From TMED27 sp037969235 (GTDB lineage Bacteria > Pseudomonadota > Alphaproteobacteria > Micavibrionales > Micavibrionaceae): DNA of 15,761 bases. Made by a program: the position numbers and the translations under genes. Numbering within the stretch: the first letter of the stretch is position 1; each line of letters begins with the position of its first letter. A model generated the notes under the pieces. The model was not told where the DNA came from. It ran no database searches and saw only the letters and a list, made by a program, of their open reading frames with translations. The stretch covers positions 1 to 15,761 of the forward strand of contig JBBKXA010000070.1 in NCBI GenBank assembly GCA_037969235.1. The letters run 5' to 3'. Shown here in pieces: positions 6,137 to 14,193 of the stretch.

Positions 6137-8892
6137 AATTTTGTTTTGGGCCAAGTAAAATAAAATGTAGAGCCGCGCCCAACTTTTGATTTCACCCAAA
6201 TCGTTCCGCCAAAACTCTCAACAATTTTCTTACACACCGCTAGGCCAATGCCCGTACCTGTATATTCAGCCTTATTATGCAAGCGCTTGAAAATCACAAA
6301 AACCTGCTCCAAATGCTCGGCACCAATGCCAATGCCATTATCCTTGATAGAAAACTCCCAATATTGCTCGCGCTCCACCGCATTCACTTCAATTTTTGGC
6401 TTTTTATCCAAATCGCGATATTTAATACCATTGCCAATTAAATTCTGCATCAAGCGTGAAAAACGCACTGGATTCCCCGTTAATTCGGGCATATCGCCAA
6501 TCACCACTTTTGCGCCAGTTTGTTCAATCGACTCATTCAAATTATCCAAAGCATTTTGAATATGCTTGCGACTTTGAAATTTCACAAAACCAGTATCATC
6601 AGACCCAACCCGTGAATATTCCAACAAATCAGAAATCAACGCCCGCATGCGGTTGGCCGCATCAACACTGAAATCCATATATTGGTTGGCATCATCATCC
6701 AGCTTGTCGCCATATTCTTCTTTTAAAAGACCCGTAAAATTCGAAATTACCCGAAGCGGCTCTTGCAAATCATGCGAAGCAATATAAGCAAAACGCTCCA
6801 GCTCTTCATTAGAACGCAAAATTTCCGCTTCGGATTCTTTGCGCTGTGAAATATCTTGCACTTGCGAAATAAAATACTTTGGCGTCCCATCTTCATTCCA
6901 AACTAAAGTGACCGTCAATAATGCCCAAATAATCTGCCCATCTTTGCGAATATATCGCTTTTCCATCGTGTAAGTTTCCAACTCACGATTGAGCATCTTT
7001 TTTACCAATGCTAAATCTTCTTTCAGATCTTCGGGATGTGTGATGTTTTGAAAGTTACTCTCCAAAAACTCCTTCTTCTCATACCCCAACATCGACGAGA
7101 TCGCATCATTAACCATGAGCCAGCGCCCTTCTGGTGAAACCAACCCCATGCCCACAGCAGAACTCTGAAGCGCCAACTGGAATTCACCTTGACTATCGCG
7201 CAAACTACGCGCCGTATGCCCATTTAATAACGCCAATATATAAAAAACCCCCGATACAAATATCGTAATAAATAAGCCGACCAAAAACACCAGCTTAGGC
7301 GCAAGATTATTCGATTCTTGTATAAAATCTGGCGTTGCGTGCCATGTCAATGTCCAGACATTTTGCCCGAATTTTAAATGTGTTTGATAACTATACATCG
7401 CATCAAAATCGTCACCACATTCGCAACTTTCAAAAATGATGTATTCATCTTCTTTATGCTGTCCATCGTGAATGGTGACATATAATGCGCCTTTCGAAAA
7501 TTCGTCAAAATCACTTAAAAATTTTCGTGCAATAAATGGAGCGTACACCCAACCCTTAATATATTTTTGACGATCTTCAACACTCGTAATGCGGACATCT
7601 TTTTTATAATCGGGAATAAGAAAAAGAAAACCAGCAGTTTTCTTATTATCTTGAACCAACTCAATTTTATCGGTCAAGGCGGGCAAACCACTATCACGCG
7701 CTTTTTCTGCCGCTGCACGCCTGTTTTTCTCAAATCCAATATCCAAACCAACGGCTTTCAGATTCATATCGATCGGTTCAATATAGCGGATAATAAATTT
7801 ATCTTCATATTCAGTTTGCGGAAAGTTATTAAATTCAGGGAAACCGTCACCCCGAGAATCTTCAATGTAACGCGGCAAATCTTCATTTTCTATATAATCG
7901 ATATAGCCAATACCGTTAATGCCAGGCAAGCTTTCATTTAAATTCAACCTATCAACATACGCTTTCCACTCTTCACGACTGACTACATTTGATGCGCCAA
8001 TAAGCCCACTAGCGCCAAACAACGCTTGTTCATAAAGCCGAAATCTTTCCATCATTATATGCTGGCTATCATTAACAGCCGCAATAAACCTTTGTTCTTG
8101 CCACCTATGCTTGAAATCTTTGCTGGCATGCCAAGCAAAAAACGTAACGCTCAATAAAATTGTAAAACTTATGACAGGAGCGGAATCCCAAACATTAAAG
8201 GCATCAAGAATACCCAACCGCTTAGAATACATATATAACGCGCAGCTAATCACAAAAAAGCAAAACATCGTATGCACCGCCATACGTGTTAAAGATGCCT
8301 GCTCAATCACACCTTGGTCACTCATAATAAATTCAATCAATGACAAGAAAACAAAAAAGAAAATTGTTCCATACGCCGCCTGAATAATCGACTTCTGATA
8401 CCGCCCGAATGCTATTATAGCTGCGCCGCTAAGCATAAAACATATGGCCGTGCTGGGCGCCATACGCCCCCTATGACTAGTGTTTGTTAAAACATAATGG
8501 TCCATAAATAAGTTATCAATACCAAGATTAATATCTGCAATATATTGAAATAACGTGATTGTGCTAATCAATAATACAATGCCACACAAAATAATGCGAA
8601 ACAGACTAAACAACGAAAATTCATACAAAACAAAATAAAGACCAACAGCGAGGAAACACAACGCAGTATTATATTGCATCGGTGTAAAGCTTTGATTTAT
8701 TTGAATTAAATAAACATTGTGCGTATACCATCCGATTATAACCGTGATGCCAATGATACATAATATGCCAGCCATGGCCATAAATGCCACGCGGGTATAA
8801 ATGTGATGATTTGGAACAATACAATCAGACATAAAGAAAAAGCCTTCAAAACATGCGAGACAATGATCATCATAACAACAAAAGCACGTCAT
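6133..8892 (-). CDS. Membrane CHASE-PAS sensor histidine kinase (orphan)
   Basis: This 919-residue inner-membrane kinase has, in order: a multi-TM N-terminal region (about residues 33-255), an extracytoplasmic CHASE domain (about 285-520) with the typical LPGINGIGYIDYI, RYIEP and LTDKIELVQ segments, a TM helix (533-557), a PAS/PAC domain (about 570-685, ending QVQDISQRKE), HisKA with phosphoacceptor H707 in ASHDLQEPLR, and HATPase_c. The HATPase has an N box at N817-N821, DNGIGIG at 851-857 and GTGIGLA at 879-885. All catalytic boxes look intact. CHASE domains sense small external molecules; the ligand is unknown. There is no receiver domain and no adjacent response regulator. The N-terminal region contains a repeated P-x(3)-TAxCFxLxG-like segment (71-84 and 146-156). 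The ATG at 8892 has AGGA six bases upstream. An internal ATG at 8832 (GAAGG upstream) would remove a cysteine-rich 20-residue start. Confidence 0.92.
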   Translation of the reverse strand: MTCFCCYDDHCLACFEGFFFMSDCIVPNHHIYTRVAFMAMAGILCIIGITVIIGWYTHNVYLIQINQSFTPMQYNTALCFLAVGLYFVLYEFSLFSLFRIILCGIVLLISTITLFQYIADINLGIDNLFMDHYVLTNTSHRGRMAPSTAICFMLSGAAIIAFGRYQKSIIQAAYGTIFFFVFLSLIEFIMSDQGVIEQASLTRMAVHTMFCFFVISCALYMYSKRLGILDAFNVWDSAPVISFTILLSVTFFAWHASKDFKHRWQEQRFIAAVNDSQHIMMERFRLYEQALFGASGLIGASNVVSREEWKAYVDRLNLNESLPGINGIGYIDYIENEDLPRYIEDSRGDGFPEFNNFPQTEYEDKFIIRYIEPIDMNLKAVGLDIGFEKNRRAAAEKARDSGLPALTDKIELVQDNKKTAGFLFLIPDYKKDVRITSVEDRQKYIKGWVYAPFIARKFLSDFDEFSKGALYVTIHDGQHKEDEYIIFESCECGDDFDAMYSYQTHLKFGQNVWTLTWHATPDFIQESNNLAPKLVFLVGLFITIFVSGVFYILALLNGHTARSLRDSQGEFQLALQSSAVGMGLVSPEGRWLMVNDAISSMLGYEKKEFLESNFQNITHPEDLKEDLALVKKMLNRELETYTMEKRYIRKDGQIIWALLTVTLVWNEDGTPKYFISQVQDISQRKESEAEILRSNEELERFAYIASHDLQEPLRVISNFTGLLKEEYGDKLDDDANQYMDFSVDAANRMRALISDLLEYSRVGSDDTGFVKFQSRKHIQNALDNLNESIEQTGAKVVIGDMPELTGNPVRFSRLMQNLIGNGIKYRDLDKKPKIEVNAVEREQYWEFSIKDNGIGIGAEHLEQVFVIFKRLHNKAEYTGTGIGLAVCKKIVESFGGTIWVKSKVGRGSTFYFTWPKTKF

Positions 8893-8970
8893 GACTATTC
8901 CTACATATGAAACAACACTCTATTTAGAAGTAAAAAGCACATAAATTCACAAAAAAATAAAAAACCATCT

Positions 8971-8999
8971 CACATTTGTTAATAAAATCAGGTTATAAT
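8971..8999 (+). promoter_or_regulatory. Candidate promoter of the prepilin cluster
   Basis: A perfect TATAAT lies at 8994-8999, about 38 bases before the ATG at 9038, in the 145-base divergent gap between the kinase and the first prepilin gene. The -35 is weak (CACATT at 8971-8976 with a 17-base spacer). A better TTGTTA at 8976-8981 is only 12 bases from the -10, too close for a normal sigma-70 promoter. A weak -35 may mean an activator is used, which is only an inference. Confidence 0.45.
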
Positions 9000-9037
9000 G
9001 ATAAATGAACAAAGTATTAGAAGCTGATTAATTAAGC

Positions 9038-10198
9038 ATGACACCTAAATACGAGCACAATGAAAAAGGATTTACACTGGTCGAAATGGCTATGGTACTT
9101 CTCGTGGCGGGCTCAATTATCGCTGCAATAGCCTACTCTTTTCAAAGTTGGGATACCATTATCCGCACCCGTAAAACGGAGCACAACATGGAAATCATCC
9201 AAGACGCCCTCGCCGCCTTCGCAACTAGAAATTATCGTATCCCTTGCCCGGCCTCACCCGCAAATGATGGCAGTGACCCTCTCGCAGAGCCAATTGGCAC
9301 AGAATTGGGAAGCACCGTAACTGGTTCTGGACGCGGAAATTGTTTCGCTACAGTCGCCGGTCTCAATCAAAATCGCGGCCTTATCCCATTCATAACCCTT
9401 GGCATTTCACAAGATGTCACGCGCGATGGCTGGCATAACCCCATCACATTTCGTATTAACACTGATTTTGCAGGTGACCCTGAGGCAGATGTAAATGTGC
9501 ACGCCAAATGTCGCACAACAGAATGGATAGAAGGCTCAAACCTCATGTCAAATGGCGCAGATCAATGGTTAGACGGCGGAAGAAATATAGCCCCCCAAAA
9601 AGCCCGTTTTTGTTGCCGCCAAAGCATCGCAGCCAATCGCATAAATATTTTTACCGACGTAGGCCCAGCTAACCCAGCAACATACAATCCCGAAGATCAC
9701 GTCAGCTTTTATACATTAGATGTCAATAGCATTGCTGACCCACGCGATGACCATACTTCTGAAGGAGCAGGCATCACCCCCAGCGACCAAGAAGATCCCA
9801 TAACCTGGGTCCCAGGAACGCCCAACCCCGCTACATGGGTTCAATTGCCTGGCGGTGCTAGAACGGCTCAACCATACTATAGCAATACCATTTACGGTGG
9901 CGGCATAATTGTAGACGGTCCTTTATATTATAATGCCCATACTGATATGCCCGTTTACGCGCTCATCAGCCACGGCGCGAATGAATATGGTGCATTCCTT
10001 GCAAATGGAACAAATGGACAATCCCCCTCATCAGGCGGCGATAGCGAAACAACGAATGCAAGCTTAACGTTCTCAAATATATTTGCCTTAGAGCAAAACA
10101 ACCTTAATAATATCCAAGTATTCGACGACATCGTCAGATGGGGAACACAAAGTGACCTCCTCGCCCGTTTAAACCGTGATAGTTGCACAGTCCCATGA
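9038..10198 (+). CDS. Large prepilin-like protein 1 (type IV pilin/pseudopilin class)
   Basis: This 386-residue protein begins with a prepilin leader: short, charged, G11 before cleavage, then mature F12-T-L-V-E with Glu at +5 (E16) and a hydrophobic helix to about residue 35. A prepilin peptidase would cut after G11, and the helix would pack into a pilus or pseudopilus. The ectodomain carries YRIPCPA (66-72), GLIPFITLGI (114-123), DGWHN (130-134), FCC (191-193), YALISHGANEYGAF (307-320) and VFDDIVRW with a terminal RDSC (C383). These segments recur in the three following genes. It has exactly six cysteines: 70, 102, 158, 192, 193 and 383. It is much longer than common major pilins (about 150 residues), so a minor or tip subunit is more likely. 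Its TGA overlaps the next ATG. Confidence 0.82.
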   Translation: MTPKYEHNEKGFTLVEMAMVLLVAGSIIAAIAYSFQSWDTIIRTRKTEHNMEIIQDALAAFATRNYRIPCPASPANDGSDPLAEPIGTELGSTVTGSGRGNCFATVAGLNQNRGLIPFITLGISQDVTRDGWHNPITFRINTDFAGDPEADVNVHAKCRTTEWIEGSNLMSNGADQWLDGGRNIAPQKARFCCRQSIAANRINIFTDVGPANPATYNPEDHVSFYTLDVNSIADPRDDHTSEGAGITPSDQEDPITWVPGTPNPATWVQLPGGARTAQPYYSNTIYGGGIIVDGPLYYNAHTDMPVYALISHGANEYGAFLANGTNGQSPSSGGDSETTNASLTFSNIFALEQNNLNNIQVFDDIVRWGTQSDLLARLNRDSCTVP

Positions 10199-11262
10199 TG
10201 AACATGATAGAAACAGTTGAAAATAAGAACACACAAGGCTTCACACTCGTAGAAATGGCTATAGGACTAGCCATAACGGGATTGATTTTATCCTTTGCTG
10301 CCATTGCTTTCTCAAGCGCTATCAAATTTAATCACGACAAAGCGACCTTCGAAAAAATGGAGCGCATTGCTGATGCTATTAGTATCTATGCACAGAGCCA
10401 TATGCGCGTACCCTGCCCCGCTGAACCCAATCGCACACCTACAGGAAACGAAAATTACGGCACTGAAATCAATGCCCGTCAGTCCTCAACCGCTCCAAAC
10501 CGTTTCGAAGGTTTCGGCCGTTGCGATACCATTGCCGATGCAGAAGGCATCGTACCATTTGCCACACTTGGCTTGCCCGTGGATGCCGCTAAAGACGAAT
10601 TCGGCAATTTCTTCACCTACCGCGTCTCTGTCACCTCCGCGTTATATCCTGATGTTGCAAGCACACAGCCTATTAATAAATGGTGTATGACTGCCCCGCG
10701 CTGGTATGCAGACACCAACAATGACAGCACCTCAGATACCTACATATCTCCTGCAAAAGCCGCATTTTGTTGCGGCACATGGATCAGACCACCTTTAACC
10801 CCTGCCGTAAGACAGACGGACGGGGATATTGAAATACGCGGCTCCTTTGGCTTGCTTCCTGGTCTTAACAGAAAATCAGCTGTACAAGGCGGCGTAGATG
10901 GACAAGGCGGTGCATTCGCAGAATACAGAACGACTGCGACTGTGCCCCCCACTCTCGGGGATCTATCAAACAGCAGACCACCAGCTTTCCCCGCTTACAT
11001 TCTCGTTAGCCATGGCGCCAATGGTTTGGGCGCGTATGTAGACGATACAAATGTACGATCTCCCGTTCCTGCCGCCAATGTCGCGGAGGTCGAAAACGCC
11101 GACGGTGATAATGTATTTTACGCCACTGACCGTATGGCACCAACCGTACCAACAGGAGCAAACATACCACTCACCAAAAATGATATTGACGATCTTGTAT
11201 TTTGGGAAACACCTTCTCAAGTCCTAGGTCGCTTAGGGAGGGTTTCATGCGCCAGACCATAA
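10195..11262 (+). CDS. Large prepilin-like protein 2
   Basis: This 355-residue protein has leader G15 followed by mature F16-T-L-V-E (Glu +5 at residue 20) and a hydrophobic helix. The ectodomain repeats the cluster pattern: MRVPCPA (70-76), EGIVPFATLGLP (117-128), KDEFGNFFTYRV (133-144), AAFCC (189-193), AYILVSHGANGLGAY (267-281), DIDDLVFWETPSQVLGRLGR (330-349) and terminal SC (C352). Its six cysteines (74, 110, 164, 192, 193, 352) align one-to-one with those of protein 1. I chose the ATG at 10195 because it overlaps the previous stop as ATGA. In-frame ATGs at 10198 and 10204 are possible and would not affect the leader cleavage site. No clear ribosome site is seen, which fits coupling to upstream translation. 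The final codons contain the ribosome site of the next gene. Confidence 0.82.
   Translation: MMNMIETVENKNTQGFTLVEMAIGLAITGLILSFAAIAFSSAIKFNHDKATFEKMERIADAISIYAQSHMRVPCPAEPNRTPTGNENYGTEINARQSSTAPNRFEGFGRCDTIADAEGIVPFATLGLPVDAAKDEFGNFFTYRVSVTSALYPDVASTQPINKWCMTAPRWYADTNNDSTSDTYISPAKAAFCCGTWIRPPLTPAVRQTDGDIEIRGSFGLLPGLNRKSAVQGGVDGQGGAFAEYRTTATVPPTLGDLSNSRPPAFPAYILVSHGANGLGAYVDDTNVRSPVPAANVAEVENADGDNVFYATDRMAPTVPTGANIPLTKNDIDDLVFWETPSQVLGRLGRVSCARP
11235..11242 (+). promoter_or_regulatory. Shine-Dalgarno site of prepilin-like gene 3 inside gene 2
   Basis: AGGGAGGG lies four bases before the ATG at 11247 and is read in gene 2 as part of the codons for L-G-R-V. It fixes the start of gene 3, ruling out an upstream TTG at 11202, and shows translational linkage between the two genes, which overlap by 16 bases. 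Confidence 0.75.
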
Positions 11263-12215
11263 ACAAAAATAAAGACGCAGGCTATATTCTCATTGAGCTC
11301 GCTATGGTGCTCATCTGTGTGGGCTTCGTGATGGCCGCTGGTCTTCCGCTTTACAAAACCTATACGCAACGCAACGCATTCATTGAAACCAATAAACGCA
11401 TCGATATCATCGCCCGCGCAATTTCAAACTATGCACAAATGTATGGCCGTATCCCCTGCCCCGCACTTCCTTTAACCGAAATTGTTAACACACAATTTGG
11501 TGTTGAATATGAAATCGCAGGCGGTGAAATATACGGTCGTTGCGATTCAACGACAGGTACACCGGCTAACCCAGCTACGCCCTTTGGCATCATCCCGTTC
11601 CGCACCCTCGGTATCCCCGAACAGTACGCACGCGACGGCTATAACAATTTCTTCAGCTACTATGTGTCTCCCGCCTTCACCACCGATAACCGCATCGGCG
11701 TTGCACCCGATCTCGTGCATCGCCGTATGGAGCATTTGGTCGCCGGAAACAATTTTGCGCTCCTCCCTCTTGCCCAATTCTGCGCCCCGCTTACAAATGC
11801 CGCACAAGATCTTGAGGTTAAAGCGGCGGACGGAACCGACCTCTACGCCCATGTGAACACCCGCGATTTTACGGCCATCGCCCGCCCAGCGGCAACTCCA
11901 AATGCCAATATCCATCGCACCAATACAGCCACCAGCATCAATACCGTTACCGCTGTGGCTTTGGCAATCGTAAGTCACGGTGAAAACGGTGCTGGTGCAT
12001 ATCAACCAGACGGCACACAAGCTGGTGGAGGAGGAACGTTAGAAAGGAATACCTATAATAATACAGCTGGTCCTACGGTTGGAGAAATCCACATAAGTGA
12101 TGATTTGAATAATAATTTCCAAACGCCGAACGCTCAATATGACGATATCATCAAATACTACACCCAAGACGAAATCTTCGCTATCGCTGGCGGCGGTTCA
12201 TGCGAACAACTATAG
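11247..12215 (+). CDS. Large prepilin-like protein 3
   Basis: This 322-residue protein has leader G12 followed by mature Y13-I-L-I-E, with Glu +5 at residue 17 and a divergent Tyr at +1. The ectodomain follows the cluster pattern: GRIPCPALP (67-75), FGIIPFRTLGIP (113-124), RDGYNNFFSYYV (129-140), AQFC (176-179), ALAIVSHGENGAGAY (238-252), YDDIIKYYTQDEIF (298-311) and terminal GGGSC (C319). It has only four ectodomain cysteines (71, 99, 179, 319); C24 lies in the membrane helix. The cysteine before the FCC site and the second cysteine of FCC, present in the other three proteins, are both absent (HRRMEHL and FCAP). Its start is fixed by a strong ribosome site within gene 2. An 80-base gap separates it from gene 4. 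Confidence 0.82.
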   Translation: MRQTINKNKDAGYILIELAMVLICVGFVMAAGLPLYKTYTQRNAFIETNKRIDIIARAISNYAQMYGRIPCPALPLTEIVNTQFGVEYEIAGGEIYGRCDSTTGTPANPATPFGIIPFRTLGIPEQYARDGYNNFFSYYVSPAFTTDNRIGVAPDLVHRRMEHLVAGNNFALLPLAQFCAPLTNAAQDLEVKAADGTDLYAHVNTRDFTAIARPAATPNANIHRTNTATSINTVTAVALAIVSHGENGAGAYQPDGTQAGGGGTLERNTYNNTAGPTVGEIHISDDLNNNFQTPNAQYDDIIKYYTQDEIFAIAGGGSCEQL

Positions 12216-12295
12216 ATAAAATTTAATTCAATTTTAATAGGTACTTGCTAAAATAAAGAGTGAGATACTAATTAATCCTTTTATTGAGGCGAAAA

Positions 12296-14137
12296 ATGAC
12301 AAATAATAAGACACTGATAAAAAACAACTTAATGGCTAGTGACGATGGTTTTTCTCTAATCATTATCCCGATTATTTTCGTGCTTTTTGGTATGTTCGCC
12401 ACCGCCGTGATGAGCGAGGTAAAACCCAATCAATTTTATTTCGAAGCCGATACGCAAAAAACAATGCAGTCCGCGCGCACATCTCTCGCGGCCTATGCAC
12501 ACAGAAATTATCGTGTGCCCTGCCCAGCTTTGCCTGACGATGACAATGGCATGGAAACGGCGCTAGACCCATTAACTCAACGTTGTTCTACACGCATTGG
12601 CATTCTGCCCTATCGCGAACTTGGCCTCCCCGAAAGTGCCGCCAAAGACGAATGGGGTAATTATTACACATACAAAGTCAATCCAGGCTTTACCAAACGT
12701 TTAGACAGTACAAACAACGCACAATTCACACTTTTAAACGGTGAGTTACCTGTTGGCGTGGATGATGGTGAAAATTACATCCATGAAATGTGCCGTACAG
12801 CGGCTTGGAATGGGCCTGCTACAACAACATACATCAAAGATGACGGCACACCATCATCACCAATTACTTCGCAAGTATTAAACCGCAACATCCTCAAAGC
12901 CAACTTCTGCTGCGCATCTAATGTTAGTGGCGGCTCTGCAGGCACACCAGCAAAAGCATATAGTGCCAGTGAACACGGTGCCAAGATTAACGCCAACAAT
13001 TCTCTAACATATACGTTCGATGATGATGGTGTCCCTAGTGCTATTACAGCTGGTATCGCCCCACTCGACCCGCCTCCATATTATGCAGATTATGGCCAAG
13101 CGTATATTGATAGTATAGCACAACAAAGCGCCGATTATATCGCCGAATATGAAGGAGCGTTGCGATATATTGACCCAACACAGTCACCTGACGGAGATGG
13201 GTTTGGAGGCGGTTGCCCCGCCCACGGTTGTGCTCATTTTTATTATAGTGCCGCAGAAGTTACCATCGACTCCAGTAGAGTATTTACAGACACTGTAACA
13301 ATATCGCTCGCTGATGTAGGCTCAAATAACTGGGGATCACCCGTAGATGTGGCCATGGATATCGTAGATAGTAATGGCACCGTCATAGATGTCGCACATT
13401 TTGTTTTGCAACTGCCCGTGTCACCCGACGGCATTGCAGCATTAGAAATGACTGTTGAAGATATGCTCAGTGATGCTGGACAACCAAACAACTATAATGG
13501 TGATTTCTTTGAACGCAGGTGGCCTGGCCCTCGGGGTATTGATCGAGATAACAAAGTAAGACAAGTCTTTTTAGATAGCAAAGCCAATCTCGAAGCAATC
13601 ATTGCCAATACAGGAATTGACCCTGCAACACTTGGAATCGGCCGTGTAAAAATGGGCGCACTCTACACTTCCTTGTTAATCAATGAAATCAGCTATGGTG
13701 CAGGCGGTATTCCCCCTTCCATTAATGATGATGACTTAATCATCGAAGATGAAAACGATAATGCGAAACTGCCAGATCGGAATGATCCTAGTAATCTTAA
13801 CGCCTATAAATTAGGCTCAGACACTCACAATGGCGTTGTCAACCAAAGCAACGAAGCGGCGGCCTATGCTCTTATTAGCCACGGCCCCGATGGAGAAGGA
13901 TCGTTTCGTGTTGGCGCTCTTGGCAGCTTGTCACGTCAAATCGATAATGTGGCTGACGCTTTGGAAAACCCGAAAGAGATCGAAAACTACACCGATCCGC
14001 GTATTGTGAATGACCTGCGCAAAATAGTGTCCGAAGATCCTACAGAAAAATTTGATGATATCATTCTTTGGGATTCACAAATTACGCTTTATAATTCTTT
14101 GCGTAACGGAACATGCGAAACCGCACAAACACTTTAG
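12296..14137 (+). CDS. Very large prepilin-like protein 4, candidate tip subunit
   Basis: This 613-residue protein has an 18-residue leader ending in G18, then mature F19-S-L-I-I and a hydrophobic helix. Position +5 is Ile (I23) instead of Glu. Loss of that Glu is characteristic of GspK-type pseudopilins that cap the structure. It keeps the cluster ectodomain: NYRVPCPALP (71-80), IGILPYRELGLP (101-112), KDEWGNYYTYKV (117-128), HEMC (163-166), ANFCC (202-206), AAAYALISHGPDGEGSF (521-537), FDDIILW (586-592) and terminal GTC (C607). Between FCC and SHG lies an insertion of roughly 200 residues (about 263-470), including a CPAHGC pair (C307, C312) and a stretch likely to be beta-rich (315-375). 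GAGG six bases before the ATG at 12296 sets the start. A weak promoter in the 80-base upstream gap cannot be excluded. Last gene of the cluster. Confidence 0.82.
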   Translation: MTNNKTLIKNNLMASDDGFSLIIIPIIFVLFGMFATAVMSEVKPNQFYFEADTQKTMQSARTSLAAYAHRNYRVPCPALPDDDNGMETALDPLTQRCSTRIGILPYRELGLPESAAKDEWGNYYTYKVNPGFTKRLDSTNNAQFTLLNGELPVGVDDGENYIHEMCRTAAWNGPATTTYIKDDGTPSSPITSQVLNRNILKANFCCASNVSGGSAGTPAKAYSASEHGAKINANNSLTYTFDDDGVPSAITAGIAPLDPPPYYADYGQAYIDSIAQQSADYIAEYEGALRYIDPTQSPDGDGFGGGCPAHGCAHFYYSAAEVTIDSSRVFTDTVTISLADVGSNNWGSPVDVAMDIVDSNGTVIDVAHFVLQLPVSPDGIAALEMTVEDMLSDAGQPNNYNGDFFERRWPGPRGIDRDNKVRQVFLDSKANLEAIIANTGIDPATLGIGRVKMGALYTSLLINEISYGAGGIPPSINDDDLIIEDENDNAKLPDRNDPSNLNAYKLGSDTHNGVVNQSNEAAAYALISHGPDGEGSFRVGALGSLSRQIDNVADALENPKEIENYTDPRIVNDLRKIVSEDPTEKFDDIILWDSQITLYNSLRNGTCETAQTL

Positions 14138-14162
14138 ACCAGTAAATTCTCATGATAAAAAA

Positions 14163-14192
14163 AGCCCTTATCTCTTTAAAGAGATAAGGGCT
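14163..14192 (-). terminator. Rho-independent terminator of the trkH-nucleosidase-coiled-coil operon
   Basis: The 30 bases are a perfect palindrome: 15-base arms (AGCCCTTATCTCTTT and its complement) with no mismatch, folding as a 13-pair stem with a TTAA loop. On the minus strand the stem is followed at once by seven T residues (A-tract 14157-14163 on plus), the classical intrinsic terminator for the leftward operon. On the plus strand no T-tract follows, so it is a poor intrinsic terminator for the prepilin genes, although the hairpin may protect their mRNA 3' end. Confidence 0.9.
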
Positions 14193-14193
14193 A

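Noticed and set aside
7567..7941. 124-codon plus-strand open frame opposite the kinase CHASE domain
   Set aside because: It is the shadow of a conserved domain on the other strand, with no ribosome site or recognisable motif.
9591..9602. C6-A5 homopolymer junction in prepilin-like gene 1 as a possible phase-variation or frameshift site
   Set aside because: The gene is intact across it, the tracts are short, and no alternative-frame product of interest follows.
10295..10690. 131-codon plus-strand open frame overlapping prepilin-like gene 2
   Set aside because: It lies in another frame of a gene with clear family motifs and has no ribosome site or recognisable domain.
11547..12020. 157-codon minus-strand open frame inside prepilin-like gene 3
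   Set aside because: It is antisense to a well-supported gene, has an odd Cys/Trp/Arg-rich composition and no ribosome site or family resemblance.
12216..12295. Internal promoter before prepilin-like gene 4
   Set aside because: TTGCTA and TACTAA can be found, but the spacer is only 15 bases and both boxes are weak in AT-rich DNA. This is not enough for a call.
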